64,000 nucleotides of DNA from the NCBI RefSeq assembly GCF_018141005.1, contig NZ_CP046581.1, positions 1 through 64,000 of the forward strand, written 5' to 3'. The stretch is from Erwinia sp. E602. Lineage in GTDB: Bacteria > Pseudomonadota > Gammaproteobacteria > Enterobacterales > Enterobacteriaceae. Under the pieces are notes generated by a model. The model was not told the origin of the DNA. It saw only the letters and a program-made list of their open reading frames with translations, and searched no databases. Below are positions 56,587-64,000 of the stretch, in pieces. The position numbers and the translations under genes are program-made. Numbering within the stretch: the first letter of the stretch is position 1; every line of letters starts with the position of its first letter.

Positions 56587-58188
56587 TTAACGACGCAGCC
56601 AGGATGTAAACCATCTTAGTGCCCCGCGTTTCTCAGATACAGCATCAGGGGAATCGCTCACGGATGCTTTCGCATCCTGTCCACAGTATTCCTGCTCCCG
56701 GGGTACAGGCATCACCTGCTCCTGGGGTTCAGGCATTAGCACTCTGCGAATACCGCTATGATCCGGACCGCTCACCAGTCCAGCGCTCTCCAACCGTTCT
56801 ATTAGCCGCGATGCCTGGTGGTAACTAGTTCGTAGCGCGCGCTGTAGTTGAGAAATCGACGCTTTCCGGGTCACGCTCACCACGCGAATGGCCTCGTCGT
56901 ACACGGGCCCGAAATCATTAACGTCATCCTGGGCAGGTAGTCTCTCAGGGTCGGAGGTGATCCCACCAAGATACTGGAACGGGTAACGATCTTTCCAGAA
57001 CTGCACCAAAGTATGGATGTCCTGCGCAGAAGGGCTGACACACTGTAACCGCAGCGCCTCAGATGTGTTGGGGCAAAGAAAGAGCATATCTCCCTCTCCT
57101 GTTAACATCTCAGCCCCATCGCGGTGGATGATCGTTCTTGAATCCGCTTTACCAGCCGTGGTGAGAGCGATACGGGAAGGAATTGCCGCTTTAATGCGGC
57201 TGGACAGCACATCAATTGAGGGGCGCTGGGTGGAAAGAATCAGATGTATACCAGCAGCATGCGCCTGCTGTGCCAGGCGAAGCACCGTTTCCTCCAGCGG
57301 ATTGCCAGCCGATAGCATCAGGTCGGCCACATCGTCGACTACCACCACGATAAACGGAAGCGTGGTCAGAGTGGGCAGACAAGATGCTGAGGTGCCCTCT
57401 CCTGTCAGGAAAGGGTCCGCTAAAGGCGTGCCCATGCGCTCAGCGCGTTCCACCCTGTCGTTATATGTAGAAAGGCTGTTTACGCCCAGAGCAGACATCA
57501 GCCTGAAGCGACGTTCCATTTCAACGCCCGTCCAGCGCAAAGCATTTAAGGCTTGCTGTTTGTCCTCAATCACATCAGTCAGCAAATGCGGTAACTTCGC
57601 ATATCCGACAAATGTCACTGGCCGCGGAGCGATAAGAATAAAGCGAACTGTTTCCGGTGCGGCACGGGATAAAAGGCATAACAGGAATGCATTCAACAGA
57701 ATCGATTTTCCCGAGCCGGTCATGCCTCCAATCAGCAGATGAGACACTGCCTGTAAATCAATCACCACCGGCTCCCCGGAGAGGCTGACCCCAGGGACGA
57801 TGGCCAATGGCGATACCGGATCCGCCGCAGCCAGATAGTTTAACACGGTGCTTAACGCCACGGTCTGACGATGAGTATTTTGGATCAGGATGCCGACATA
57901 TGGCGTTCCGGAGAGGTGCTCGATGACCTCAACTGAGGCTACGCAAAGCCTGCGTGCCAGGTCGTTTTTTAGTGCGGAAAATCGTCTGGCCGTGACGCCG
58001 GGGCCGGGGAGTACCTCAAGTAATGTGAACACAGGGCCGGTTTTGACGGCCATTATCTCAGCTTGTACCCCGAACTCTTCCAGAGAGTTGGCTACGTTCC
58101 TTGCCGCTTCACGTTCGGCACAGGTCGTTGCTGTAGCCAGAAGTGGATCAAAATTAACGTTGTTATTCATTATGTAATACCAGTTCAT
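56587..58188 (-). CDS. Soluble FtsK/SpoIIIE-type DNA translocase paralogue
   Basis: A 533-residue protein equal to the motor part of FtsK without its membrane and linker domains. The alpha-domain is about 20-120, Walker A GGMTGSGKS at 154-162 and Walker B VVVVDDVADLM at 281-291 (VDE in E. coli FtsK, here VDD). The QRPSIDV block and the winged-helix gamma domain (about 430-487) follow. Overall it follows E. coli FtsK closely (AAGIHLILSTQRPSIDVLSS). The gamma recognition helix differs (RTSYHQASRLIE), and an extra tail of about 45 residues ends RWFTSWLRR. Two candidate ATGs (codons 1 and 7) both lack a clear ribosome binding site. It is bounded by direct repeats. Confidence 0.9.
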   Translation of the reverse strand: MNWYYIMNNNVNFDPLLATATTCAEREAARNVANSLEEFGVQAEIMAVKTGPVFTLLEVLPGPGVTARRFSALKNDLARRLCVASVEVIEHLSGTPYVGILIQNTHRQTVALSTVLNYLAAADPVSPLAIVPGVSLSGEPVVIDLQAVSHLLIGGMTGSGKSILLNAFLLCLLSRAAPETVRFILIAPRPVTFVGYAKLPHLLTDVIEDKQQALNALRWTGVEMERRFRLMSALGVNSLSTYNDRVERAERMGTPLADPFLTGEGTSASCLPTLTTLPFIVVVVDDVADLMLSAGNPLEETVLRLAQQAHAAGIHLILSTQRPSIDVLSSRIKAAIPSRIALTTAGKADSRTIIHRDGAEMLTGEGDMLFLCPNTSEALRLQCVSPSAQDIHTLVQFWKDRYPFQYLGGITSDPERLPAQDDVNDFGPVYDEAIRVVSVTRKASISQLQRALRTSYHQASRLIERLESAGLVSGPDHSGIRRVLMPEPQEQVMPVPREQEYCGQDAKASVSDSPDAVSEKRGALRWFTSWLRR

Positions 58189-58266
58189 CTGTTAAAGGGT
58201 ATTTTAGTTACAACACACAATGGCTTAATTAAACTAACCCGGGCCTTCGGCCCGCTCAGCAATCCA

Positions 58267-58343
58267 CTCACCTTCTGAACTTAACTTCACTTACAAGGTA
58301 CCATTCGGCTTAAAACAGGCTTGAGCAGTTCTTAAGGCCTGTT
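58267..58343 (+). repeat. 77-bp direct repeat, right copy
   Basis: Begins CTCACCTTCTGAACTTAACT and ends AAGGCCTGTT, matching 55982-56059 in the same orientation at roughly 87% by eye. It lies about 80 bases upstream of the FtsK-like start codon. Confidence 0.85.
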
Positions 58344-58500
58344 CTTTTGACTAACCACTCCGGGCATCGGTAACTCTCTTGCTCTGCTGTACTAACCTGT
58401 TCATTCAACGGATCCTCCCGAATGAAATCCTTTATTCGCCTCGCCGATTGCCGTAAAAAGAGGGATTCACTTAGGATATCGCTTAGTTTCGGAGCTTACC

Positions 58501-59838
58501 ATCGCCAGCGCTGACCGCCTCACTTCGCTAATCACAGTCAAACGGCTCGCGGCACTGACCGCCGCCGCGCTGCTGTTAACCAGCTGCTCCTCCACCCCGC
58601 CGCGTTCGCTGGTGACGCCGCCGCCGACGGTGATGGTTAAGCCTCCGCTGCCGGTCAACCCCGCGCCGATGCAGGGTCCGCTGCGCGGCGTATGGCTGGC
58701 GACCGTCTCGCGGCTGGACTGGCCGCCGATCGCCTCGGTTAATGCCCGCCCTGAGCAGCGCATTCGCCTGCAGCAGCAGGCGCTCATCGCTAAGCTGGAT
58801 AAGCTGAAGGGGCTGGGGATTAACGCGGTATTTTTTCAGGTAAAACCCGACGGCACCGCGCTGTGGCCATCTGAGATCCTGCCGTGGTCAGATATGCTGA
58901 CCGGGCAGATCGGCGAGGATCCGGGTTACGATCCGCTGCAGTTTATCCTCGATGAAGCGCACAAGCGTGGCATGAAGGTACATGCCTGGTTCAACCCCTA
59001 CCGGGTATCGGTGAATACCAAAGCGTCGACGACCGCGGAACTTAACCGCACCCTGTCGCAGCAGCCGGCCAGCGTGTTTGTCCTGCACCGCGACTGGATC
59101 CGCATCTCCGGCGAGCGCTACGTGCTGGACCCGGGCATTCCGGAGGCGCGTGACTGGATCACCAGCATCGTGGCGGAAGTGGTATCGCGTTATAACGTCG
59201 ACGGCGTGCAGTTTGACGACTACTTCTACGCCGACTCTCCGGGTTCGATGCTCAACGACGGTCAGACCTTCAGCCGCTACGGTCAGGGGTTTGCCAGCAA
59301 GGCGGACTGGCGTCGGCACAATACCCAGCAGCTGATCGAACAGGTGTCGCGTACCATTAAGCAGCTGAAGCCGGGTGTCGAGTTTGGCGTCAGCCCGGCC
59401 GGGGTGTGGCGCAACCTGTCTCATGATGCCGCCGGCTCCGATACGCGCGGCGCGGCCGCCTATGATGAATCCTTCGCCGACACCCGCCGCTGGGTGCAGA
59501 GCGGGCTGCTCGACTATATCGCCCCGCAGATTTACTGGCCGTTCTCCCGCAAGGCCGCCAGCTACGGCGTGCTGGCCAGCTGGTGGGCTGAGGTGGTGAA
59601 ACCGACCCGTACCCGCCTCTATATCGGCGTAGCGCTGTACAAGGTCGGCGAAGCCTCGAAGATCGAGCCGGACTGGACGATCGGCAACGGCGTACCAGAG
59701 CTGAAAAAACAGCTGGATATGAACGAATCACTGCCGCAGATCGACGGCACCATCCTGTTCCGCGAGAACTACCTGAACCAGCCGCAGACGCAGAGCGCGG
59801 TTAACTACCTCAGAGACCGCTGGGGAAGTGGAAAATAA
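58501..59838 (+). CDS. digH: Peptidoglycan glycosyl hydrolase DigH (YddW), lipoprotein
   Basis: A GHL10-family hydrolase close to E. coli DigH, which cleaves denuded peptidoglycan glycan strands. Recognisable blocks are MRGIWLATVSRLDWPP-like RGVWLATVSRLDWPP, FFQVKPDGTALWPS, DGVQFDDYFY (catalytic region) and GVSPAGVWRN. The lipobox LTSC (Cys at 58585-58587) marks an outer-membrane lipoprotein. The start is a problem: between the in-frame stop at 58423 and the lipobox there is no ATG, GTG or TTG. I place it tentatively at ATC 58501, six bases after GGAG. A GTG at 58612 would remove the signal peptide. Confidence 0.85.
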   Translation: MASADRLTSLITVKRLAALTAAALLLTSCSSTPPRSLVTPPPTVMVKPPLPVNPAPMQGPLRGVWLATVSRLDWPPIASVNARPEQRIRLQQQALIAKLDKLKGLGINAVFFQVKPDGTALWPSEILPWSDMLTGQIGEDPGYDPLQFILDEAHKRGMKVHAWFNPYRVSVNTKASTTAELNRTLSQQPASVFVLHRDWIRISGERYVLDPGIPEARDWITSIVAEVVSRYNVDGVQFDDYFYADSPGSMLNDGQTFSRYGQGFASKADWRRHNTQQLIEQVSRTIKQLKPGVEFGVSPAGVWRNLSHDAAGSDTRGAAAYDESFADTRRWVQSGLLDYIAPQIYWPFSRKAASYGVLASWWAEVVKPTRTRLYIGVALYKVGEASKIEPDWTIGNGVPELKKQLDMNESLPQIDGTILFRENYLNQPQTQSAVNYLRDRWGSGK

Positions 59839-59853
59839 CAGTGCGTCTTCACG

Positions 59854-60849
59854 TTATTCATGGTTAAAGCGTTGTCGATGCTGGCTGGGCGTCACACCCA
59901 TGATTTTGCGGAAGACCTTGCGGAAGGCAGAAGCGTCGGTATATCCCACTTCCCAGGCAATCACATCGACAGCCTGCCCTGTAAGCTCCAGCGCGTCTCG
60001 CGCTTTCATTATCCGCACCTGTTGCAGGTAATCCGTCGGCCTTAATCCCGTAGCTTTCTGGAAATGGCGGAGAAAGGTGCGTGGTGACAGTGACACCCGT
60101 TCTGCCATCTTTTCAATACTGTGCTGCTCGGAATAGTGGGCATGCAGATGATGCTGGATAAGTAAAATCTTGCTGTCACCATGTTCGAAATCAGGGATAA
60201 AAACGCTGTAGGGACTTTGTTCACGCCTTGGGGGATCGACCAGCAAAAATCGGGCGGTGGCAAGCATTGTGCCCGTTCCTGATATTTTCTCGATCAACGT
60301 CAGCCCCAAATCTATCCAGGCCAGGATCCCGCCTGCGGTAATTATATCGCCATCGTCGATGACCATTTTTTCCGCTACCACGTCAATCGCTGGGAAACGA
60401 TCGGATAACGCCTGCGCAAAAGCCCAGTGCGTTGTTGCGCGACGGTGGTTAATCAACCCGGTTTCGGCCAGAACAAATGCACCGGCACAAACCGAACACA
60501 GCGTGACACCCTTGTTATAGAGTGTATTCATCCAGTCAGCGGGCACCTTCATTGAAGTCATCAGTGCTGGCATCACCAGGCTTGGCGGCGCAATCAGATA
60601 GCTCATACGATGGGGTTCATCCGGATGGCTGTCCCAGACACATTCCACGGTATTAGCGCCTTCAGTAACCTGCCAGTGCGAAACCCGTATCGCCCGTTTA
60701 CGCTCCTCTCCGGAAATGCTCATAGCCCAGTCAGCGGCGATCCTGAACATATCGGTCAGGCCGTACACTGCGGCGAGTTGGCAGTCCCGGTAAATCAACA
60801 CACCAATTTCAGCTATAACCGTGCTTTTAACAGAACTGAGATTTGTCAT
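59854..60849 (-). CDS. GlxA-family AraC regulator with DJ-1/PfpI domain
   Basis: About 331 residues. The N-terminal DJ-1/PfpI-like domain (about 10-190) has the nucleophile-elbow stretch VTLCSVCAGAFVLAETGLI. The C-terminal AraC domain (about 225-325) has IEKMAERVSLSPRTFLRHFQ and a second motif VIAWEVGYTDASAFRKVFRK. Such GlxA/FtrA-like regulators sense small molecules or nitrogen compounds; the ligand is unknown. I start at ATG 60849, since the longer frame opens with TTG. It is divergent from a Tat-exported hydrolase across a perfect 14-bp palindrome, its likely target and operator. Confidence 0.9.
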   Translation of the reverse strand: MTNLSSVKSTVIAEIGVLIYRDCQLAAVYGLTDMFRIAADWAMSISGEERKRAIRVSHWQVTEGANTVECVWDSHPDEPHRMSYLIAPPSLVMPALMTSMKVPADWMNTLYNKGVTLCSVCAGAFVLAETGLINHRRATTHWAFAQALSDRFPAIDVVAEKMVIDDGDIITAGGILAWIDLGLTLIEKISGTGTMLATARFLLVDPPRREQSPYSVFIPDFEHGDSKILLIQHHLHAHYSEQHSIEKMAERVSLSPRTFLRHFQKATGLRPTDYLQQVRIMKARDALELTGQAVDVIAWEVGYTDASAFRKVFRKIMGVTPSQHRQRFNHE

Positions 60850-60864
60850 TTTCAACGCTTATAA

Positions 60865-60878
60865 TGTCATATATGACA
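60865..60878. promoter_or_regulatory. 14-bp perfect palindrome between divergent genes
   Basis: TGTCATATATGACA, preceded by TATAAT (60860-60865) whose last base it shares. TTGTCAT recurs at 60843-60849 as a half-site. This is a good candidate operator for the adjacent GlxA-type regulator. Confidence 0.6.
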
Positions 60879-60960
60879 AGTGTAACGCCTTACGTAATGC
60901 CTGACAATCATGTTCAACAAGTCATCACCGCGATGGCCTGAAAACTGTAAAGGAGCGCAT

Positions 60961-61944
60961 ATGTCAGGCGCAGAAATTGAAAAGTTAAAAATTTCAAGGC
61001 GTAACCTTTTGATCCTCGGCAGCACGCTGTCGGCAGGTATTGGGCTCTCACACTCATCCCTCGCCCAGGGCATAACATTTTTATCATCACCTTCAGGAGA
61101 TATCCCTATGAGCAACGGCATCATTACTACCAAAGACGGCACCCGAATTTTCTACAAAGACTGGGGCCCGAAGAGTGCACAACCTGTCGTCTTCCACCAT
61201 GGCTGGCCGTTAAGCGCTGATGACTGGGATAACCAGATGTTGTTCTTCTTATCTGAAGGTTTTCGCGTAATCGCCCACGACCGCCGTGGTCACGGACGTT
61301 CCGACCAAACCGATGCAGGTAATGATATGACCACCTACGCAGCAGACGTGGCCGAACTTGCCAGGACGCTGAATCTGAAGAACGCCATTCATATCGGCCA
61401 CTCTACCGGCGGCGGCGAAGTGGCGCGTTATGTCGCACATGCTGAAAAAGGCCGGGTGGCAAAAGCGGTTTTGATCGGTGCTGTCCCCCCTGTCATGCTG
61501 AAAACAGCCGCCAACCCGCAGGGTTTACCCTTAACGGTATTTGACGGTTTCCGTTCTGCTCTGGTAGCAAACCGTGCGCAGTTCTATATCGACGTGCCGG
61601 CAGGCCCATTTTATGGCTTTAACCGCCCTGGCGCGAAAGTCAGCCAGGGATTGATAAACAACTGGTGGCGACAGGGAATGGCTGGCGGCGCTAAAGCGCA
61701 GTATGACTGTATTGCCGCGTTCTCAGAAACTGATTTTACTGAGGACCTGAAAGCCATCACCGTTCCGGTATTAGTTATGCATGGTGAAGATGACCAGATA
61801 GTGCCGATTGATGACTCCGCACATAAGTCAGTCAAACTGTTGAAACAGGGCACCCTGAAAACCTATCCCGGTCTGCCGCATGGTATGTGCTCGACCAACC
61901 CTGAAATAATTAACCCTGACTTGCTGGCTTTCGCCAGGCGTTAA
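60961..61944 (+). CDS. Tat-exported alpha/beta hydrolase (non-haem chloroperoxidase/arylesterase type)
   Basis: About 327 residues. The N-terminal twin-arginine motif SRRNLLILG and a hydrophobic stretch ending SSLAQG form the export signal. The mature enzyme begins near [14 protein letters not shown]. The catalytic triad can be placed: Ser in GHSTGGGE, Asp in HGEDDQIVP, His in GLPHGMCS. The [14 protein letters not shown] block and a [10 protein letters not shown] turn are typical of cofactor-free chloroperoxidases/esterases. AAAGGAG with six bases to the ATG supports the start. Most relatives lack a signal peptide; the Tat extension is unusual. The natural substrate is unknown. A GlxA-type gene is divergent. 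Confidence 0.9.
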   Translation: MSGAEIEKLKISRRNLLILGSTLSAGIGLSHSSLAQGITFLSSPSGDIPMSNGIITTKDGTRIFYKDWGPKSAQPVVFHHGWPLSADDWDNQMLFFLSEGFRVIAHDRRGHGRSDQTDAGNDMTTYAADVAELARTLNLKNAIHIGHSTGGGEVARYVAHAEKGRVAKAVLIGAVPPVMLKTAANPQGLPLTVFDGFRSALVANRAQFYIDVPAGPFYGFNRPGAKVSQGLINNWWRQGMAGGAKAQYDCIAAFSETDFTEDLKAITVPVLVMHGEDDQIVPIDDSAHKSVKLLKQGTLKTYPGLPHGMCSTNPEIINPDLLAFARR

Positions 61945-62299
61945 ACATTGCAACCCCGGAGGATTAGCGGCAATCACCTGATTCTATTAGCCGCCTGTTT
62001 AAACTGGCATCCTGCTTCGGGGTCAATGATGCCATCGCGTTGAATAACTTCAGACTTGCTATGCGGTCAGGTATTGTTGTGCAGCATGCTCAACGGGTGA
62101 ACCCGTTTGTCAGGCCACCCGCAACCGTTTCTGCCAAACCCGCCCTCATTTACCCGCAGTTATGTTATTCATGGCTGCGGATATTTCATAAAGTATTCAG
62201 CCACTCCGCTAAGCTGGTTGTTAACGGGCAGCCCCCCTGAAGGGCTTGCCGCGCGCCCATTTCTGCCGTTATGCCGCCATCAAAAAGGATCACGCCATC
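61945..62299. other. Intergenic region, no gene seen
   Basis: About 350 bases between the hydrolase and a cupin gene. Frames across it have no recognisable protein. No T-tailed hairpin was found. Confidence 0.45.
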
Positions 62300-62656
62300 A
62301 TGAAAGTGCAAAAAATCGAACAACCCGCCGCTATCCCCGCGCTGGATCCGCAGGGCAGCATCGCCGGACTGCCCGGCTCACCGGAAATTAAGCTGTTCGG
62401 GCTGGAGAAAACCATTCCCGGCACCAGCGGCATTGATACCGGTATTTTCGAGTGCGGGCCGGGCAGCTATCGCCGTGGGGTTAAGCAGGCGGAAGTGATG
62501 CACTTTCTGTTCGGCAGCGGATCGTTCACCCCGGACGGGGAAGAGACGCTGACTTATAAAGCCGGTGACACCTTTTTCTTTGAGGCCAACACCGAAGGCA
62601 CCTGGGTGATGGAAACGCAGATGCGCAAGCTGTACGTGATATTTGACGTGAAATAA
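62300..62656 (+). CDS. Cupin-domain protein (DUF861/cupin_3 type)
   Basis: A 118-residue cupin. The core runs GIFECGPGSYRRGVKQAEVM, then HFLFGSGSFTPDGEETLTYK and AGDTFFFEANTEGTWVMETQ, with the pattern of ureidoglycolate-lyase/EutQ-like cupin_3 proteins. An AAGGAT lies about ten bases before the ATG; the upstream in-frame start has no binding site. The gene is isolated, with a MerR gene converging on it 115 bases later. Its function is not predictable beyond the fold. Confidence 0.8.
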   Translation: MKVQKIEQPAAIPALDPQGSIAGLPGSPEIKLFGLEKTIPGTSGIDTGIFECGPGSYRRGVKQAEVMHFLFGSGSFTPDGEETLTYKAGDTFFFEANTEGTWVMETQMRKLYVIFDVK

Positions 62657-62771
62657 GCGCGTCGTCACTGCGTCACTCACAGGCCGGTTGCCTGGTAAGT
62701 CTCTGTACGGCGATTATGCCCCTTAGCGGTCCGTTTGATCGTCAGGACACGCAGCGTGCCACGCCCTTCCG

Positions 62772-63212
62772 TCAGGTTTTTCTGCCGGGTTTTCCTGGCT
62801 TAAACGCCCGGGCACTTCTGGCCTGGCCCGCTGAGATATCCATCAGCCGTCGGAAATTTGGGCATTCAAAATGACTGGGCGCCCCGCAGTCCGCCACGTG
62901 GCGCAGGGTGTCGCGCAGCGCCGTCAGCTCAAGGATCTGCGCGTCCAGCTGGTCGGCGCGGGCGTGCAGCTTATCCCGCGGCAGTTCGCTCACCCCACCG
63001 CGGCCAAACAGGCCGCCGATCTCCTGCAGCGAAAATCCCGCCGTTTGCCCCATCGCAATCAGCCGCAGTTGTAACAGCACCTCGGGCGCGTACTGCCGCC
63101 GCAGGCCGTGGCGCGCCACCGCGTGAATAAGACCGCTTTTCTCATAGTAACGCAGCGCGGAGGGGCTCACCCCGGACTGCGCCGCCACCTCGGCAATATC
63201 GAGTAATTTCAT
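62772..63212 (-). CDS. MerR-family transcriptional regulator
   Basis: About 146 residues from the ATG after TTGAGG. The winged helix MKLLDIAEVAAQSGVSPSAL, then RYYEKSGLI, is classic MerR, followed by the dimerisation coiled coil and a short effector region. Cys109 and Cys117 (DCGAPSHFECP) have the C-x7-C spacing that CueR uses for copper (from memory), but the rest of the loop differs. Redox or electrophile sensing is equally possible. It is divergent from an MFS exporter whose promoter has the 19-bp spacer MerR proteins act on. Confidence 0.9.
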   Translation of the reverse strand: MKLLDIAEVAAQSGVSPSALRYYEKSGLIHAVARHGLRRQYAPEVLLQLRLIAMGQTAGFSLQEIGGLFGRGGVSELPRDKLHARADQLDAQILELTALRDTLRHVADCGAPSHFECPNFRRLMDISAGQARSARAFKPGKPGRKT

Positions 63213-63214
63213 AC

Positions 63215-63245
63215 TTGACCTCAAGTCGACTTCAATTCGTAGACT
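63215..63245 (+). promoter_or_regulatory. MerR-type promoter with 19-bp spacer
   Basis: TTGACC (-35) and TAGACT (-10) are separated by exactly 19 bases. The dyad CCTCAAGTCGACTTCAAT fills the start of the spacer and resembles a SoxR/MerR box. It reads toward the MFS gene, whose ATG is 35 bases past the -10, and overlaps the start region of the merR-type gene. Confidence 0.8.
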
Positions 63246-63280
63246 AGCCTGACACCCTGCCTTTAACAAGAGAATGCACT

Positions 63281-64000
63281 ATGACTCAGATCACTCCTTC
63301 CGCCCCACCGCTGTCGTCTGCGCGACTGACCGCCGCGCTGGTGCTGGCGATGCTGCTGGCGTCGCTCGGCACCAGCATCGCCAATATCGCCCTGCCGGTG
63401 CTGGGGACGGCGTTTGCCGCCCCGTTCTCTGGGGTACAGAGGGTGGTGGTAGCCTACCTGGCGGGATTAACCGTCGCCGCGGTGTATGCCGGGCGGCTCG
63501 GCGATCGCTTCGGACTGCGGCCAATGCTGGCCGCCGGGCTGCTGCTGTTTGCGGCGGCATCGCTGCTCTGTAGCCTTGCCAGCCAGCTGCCGCTGCTGGT
63601 GCTGGCGCGGCTGCTGCAGGGCATCGGGGCCGCCTTTATGATGACGCTGTCGATGGCACTGATGCGTCAGATCAGCACGGCCGGGCGGCCTGGCCGCAGC
63701 ATGGGGCTGATGGGCAGCGTCTCCGCGCTGGGAACGGCGCTCGGCCCGGCGCTCGGCGGGCTGCTGCTGCCGCTGACCGGCTGGCGCGGACTGTTCTGGA
63801 TGCCGCTGCCGCTGGCGATCGTCGCCCTGCTGCTGCTGCTGGTCGCCCTGCCGGGTCAACCACCGGCGACATCAGGCGTACCGCCCGGCCTGCGTCAGGT
63901 TCTCAACCGCGCGATGTTCAACACCCTGGCGCTGAATCTGCTGGTAGCGGCGGTGATGATGACCACCCTGGTGGTCGGGCCGTTTTATCTGAGCCAGGGG
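63281..64000 (+). CDS. MFS drug transporter (DHA2-like), cut by the window end
   Basis: The first 240 codons of a major facilitator exporter. Hydrophobic helices alternate with AGRLGDRFGLRPMLAAG (motif A, loop 2-3) and LARLLQGIGAAFMMTLSMAL (motif B region). A motif C-like GSVSALGTALGPALGGLLLP lies in helix 5, which marks a drug/proton antiporter. AAGAGAA precedes the ATG. There is no stop before the window ends, so length and class (12 or 14 helices) are open. The adjoining MerR-type promoter suggests induction by a substrate or stress signal. Confidence 0.9.
   Translation, partial: MTQITPSAPPLSSARLTAALVLAMLLASLGTSIANIALPVLGTAFAAPFSGVQRVVVAYLAGLTVAAVYAGRLGDRFGLRPMLAAGLLLFAAASLLCSLASQLPLLVLARLLQGIGAAFMMTLSMALMRQISTAGRPGRSMGLMGSVSALGTALGPALGGLLLPLTGWRGLFWMPLPLAIVALLLLLVALPGQPPATSGVPPGLRQVLNRAMFNTLALNLLVAAVMMTTLVVGPFYLSQG

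Noticed and set aside
58612-58614. GTG as the start of digH
   Set aside because: It would remove the lipobox and signal peptide that are clearly encoded in frame just upstream.

Overview
The window looks like chromosome from a motile, plant- or environment-associated member of the Enterobacterales, possibly Erwiniaceae. The evidence is a complete maltose/maltodextrin regulon with close E. coli-like proteins (MalT, MalP, MalQ, MalG, MalF, MalE, MalK, LamB, MalM), a DigH (YddW) homologue, a YbiU/DUF1479 protein, YefM-YoeB, a sigma-28 chemoreceptor promoter and a FliB flagellin methylase. Family assignments come from reading the proteins and recalling relatives; no database was searched.

Layout. 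1-11.6 kb holds scattered stand-alone genes: a cupin, a methyl-accepting chemoreceptor, a VapBC pair, a Tat-exported FAD oxidoreductase, a gamma-glutamyltransferase-like enzyme, a membrane protein with a sigma-S-like promoter, a LysR regulator and an acetyltransferase. 11.6-24.5 kb is a coherent module: MFS transporter and amidohydrolase on one strand, and divergently an isochorismatase-fold hydrolase, two tandem XapX mini-membrane proteins, a receiver-only response regulator and a 1854-residue kinase-like/AAA/GAF/PAS/histidine-kinase protein. A convergent FixJ-type regulator and a MarA-sized AraC protein complete it. A nearly identical 22-23 bp element lies in the amidohydrolase/hydrolase promoter region and in the FixJ/AraC promoter region, about 8.4 kb apart. 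It is the strongest hint that these genes form one regulatory circuit.

24.6-27.2 kb carries fliB, a LysR gene and a DUF2798 gene. 27.2-42.5 kb is the maltose block: malT, divergent malPQ, then convergent malEFG and divergent malK-lamB-malM. E. coli has these at two separate loci; here they adjoin. MalT boxes and CRP-like sites can be seen in both divergent control regions.

42.6-58.4 kb is accessory in character. It has a StbDE/RelE-type pair, a DeoR regulator with a DUF1479 dioxygenase-like gene, YefM-YoeB, an AriR-like small regulator and a 2860-residue cyclic beta-1,2-glucan synthase-like protein. Next comes a short segment bounded by imperfect 77-78 bp direct repeats, holding an orphan small AT-rich gene and a truncated FtsK motor paralogue. 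A relic of an ABC transporter ATPase lies just outside it. 58.5-64 kb returns to ordinary genes: digH with no canonical start codon, a GlxA-type regulator divergent from a Tat-exported alpha/beta hydrolase, a cupin, and a MerR regulator whose operator sits in a 19-bp promoter spacer driving an MFS exporter cut by the window end. I saw no rRNA, tRNA, CRISPR array or intact insertion sequence.
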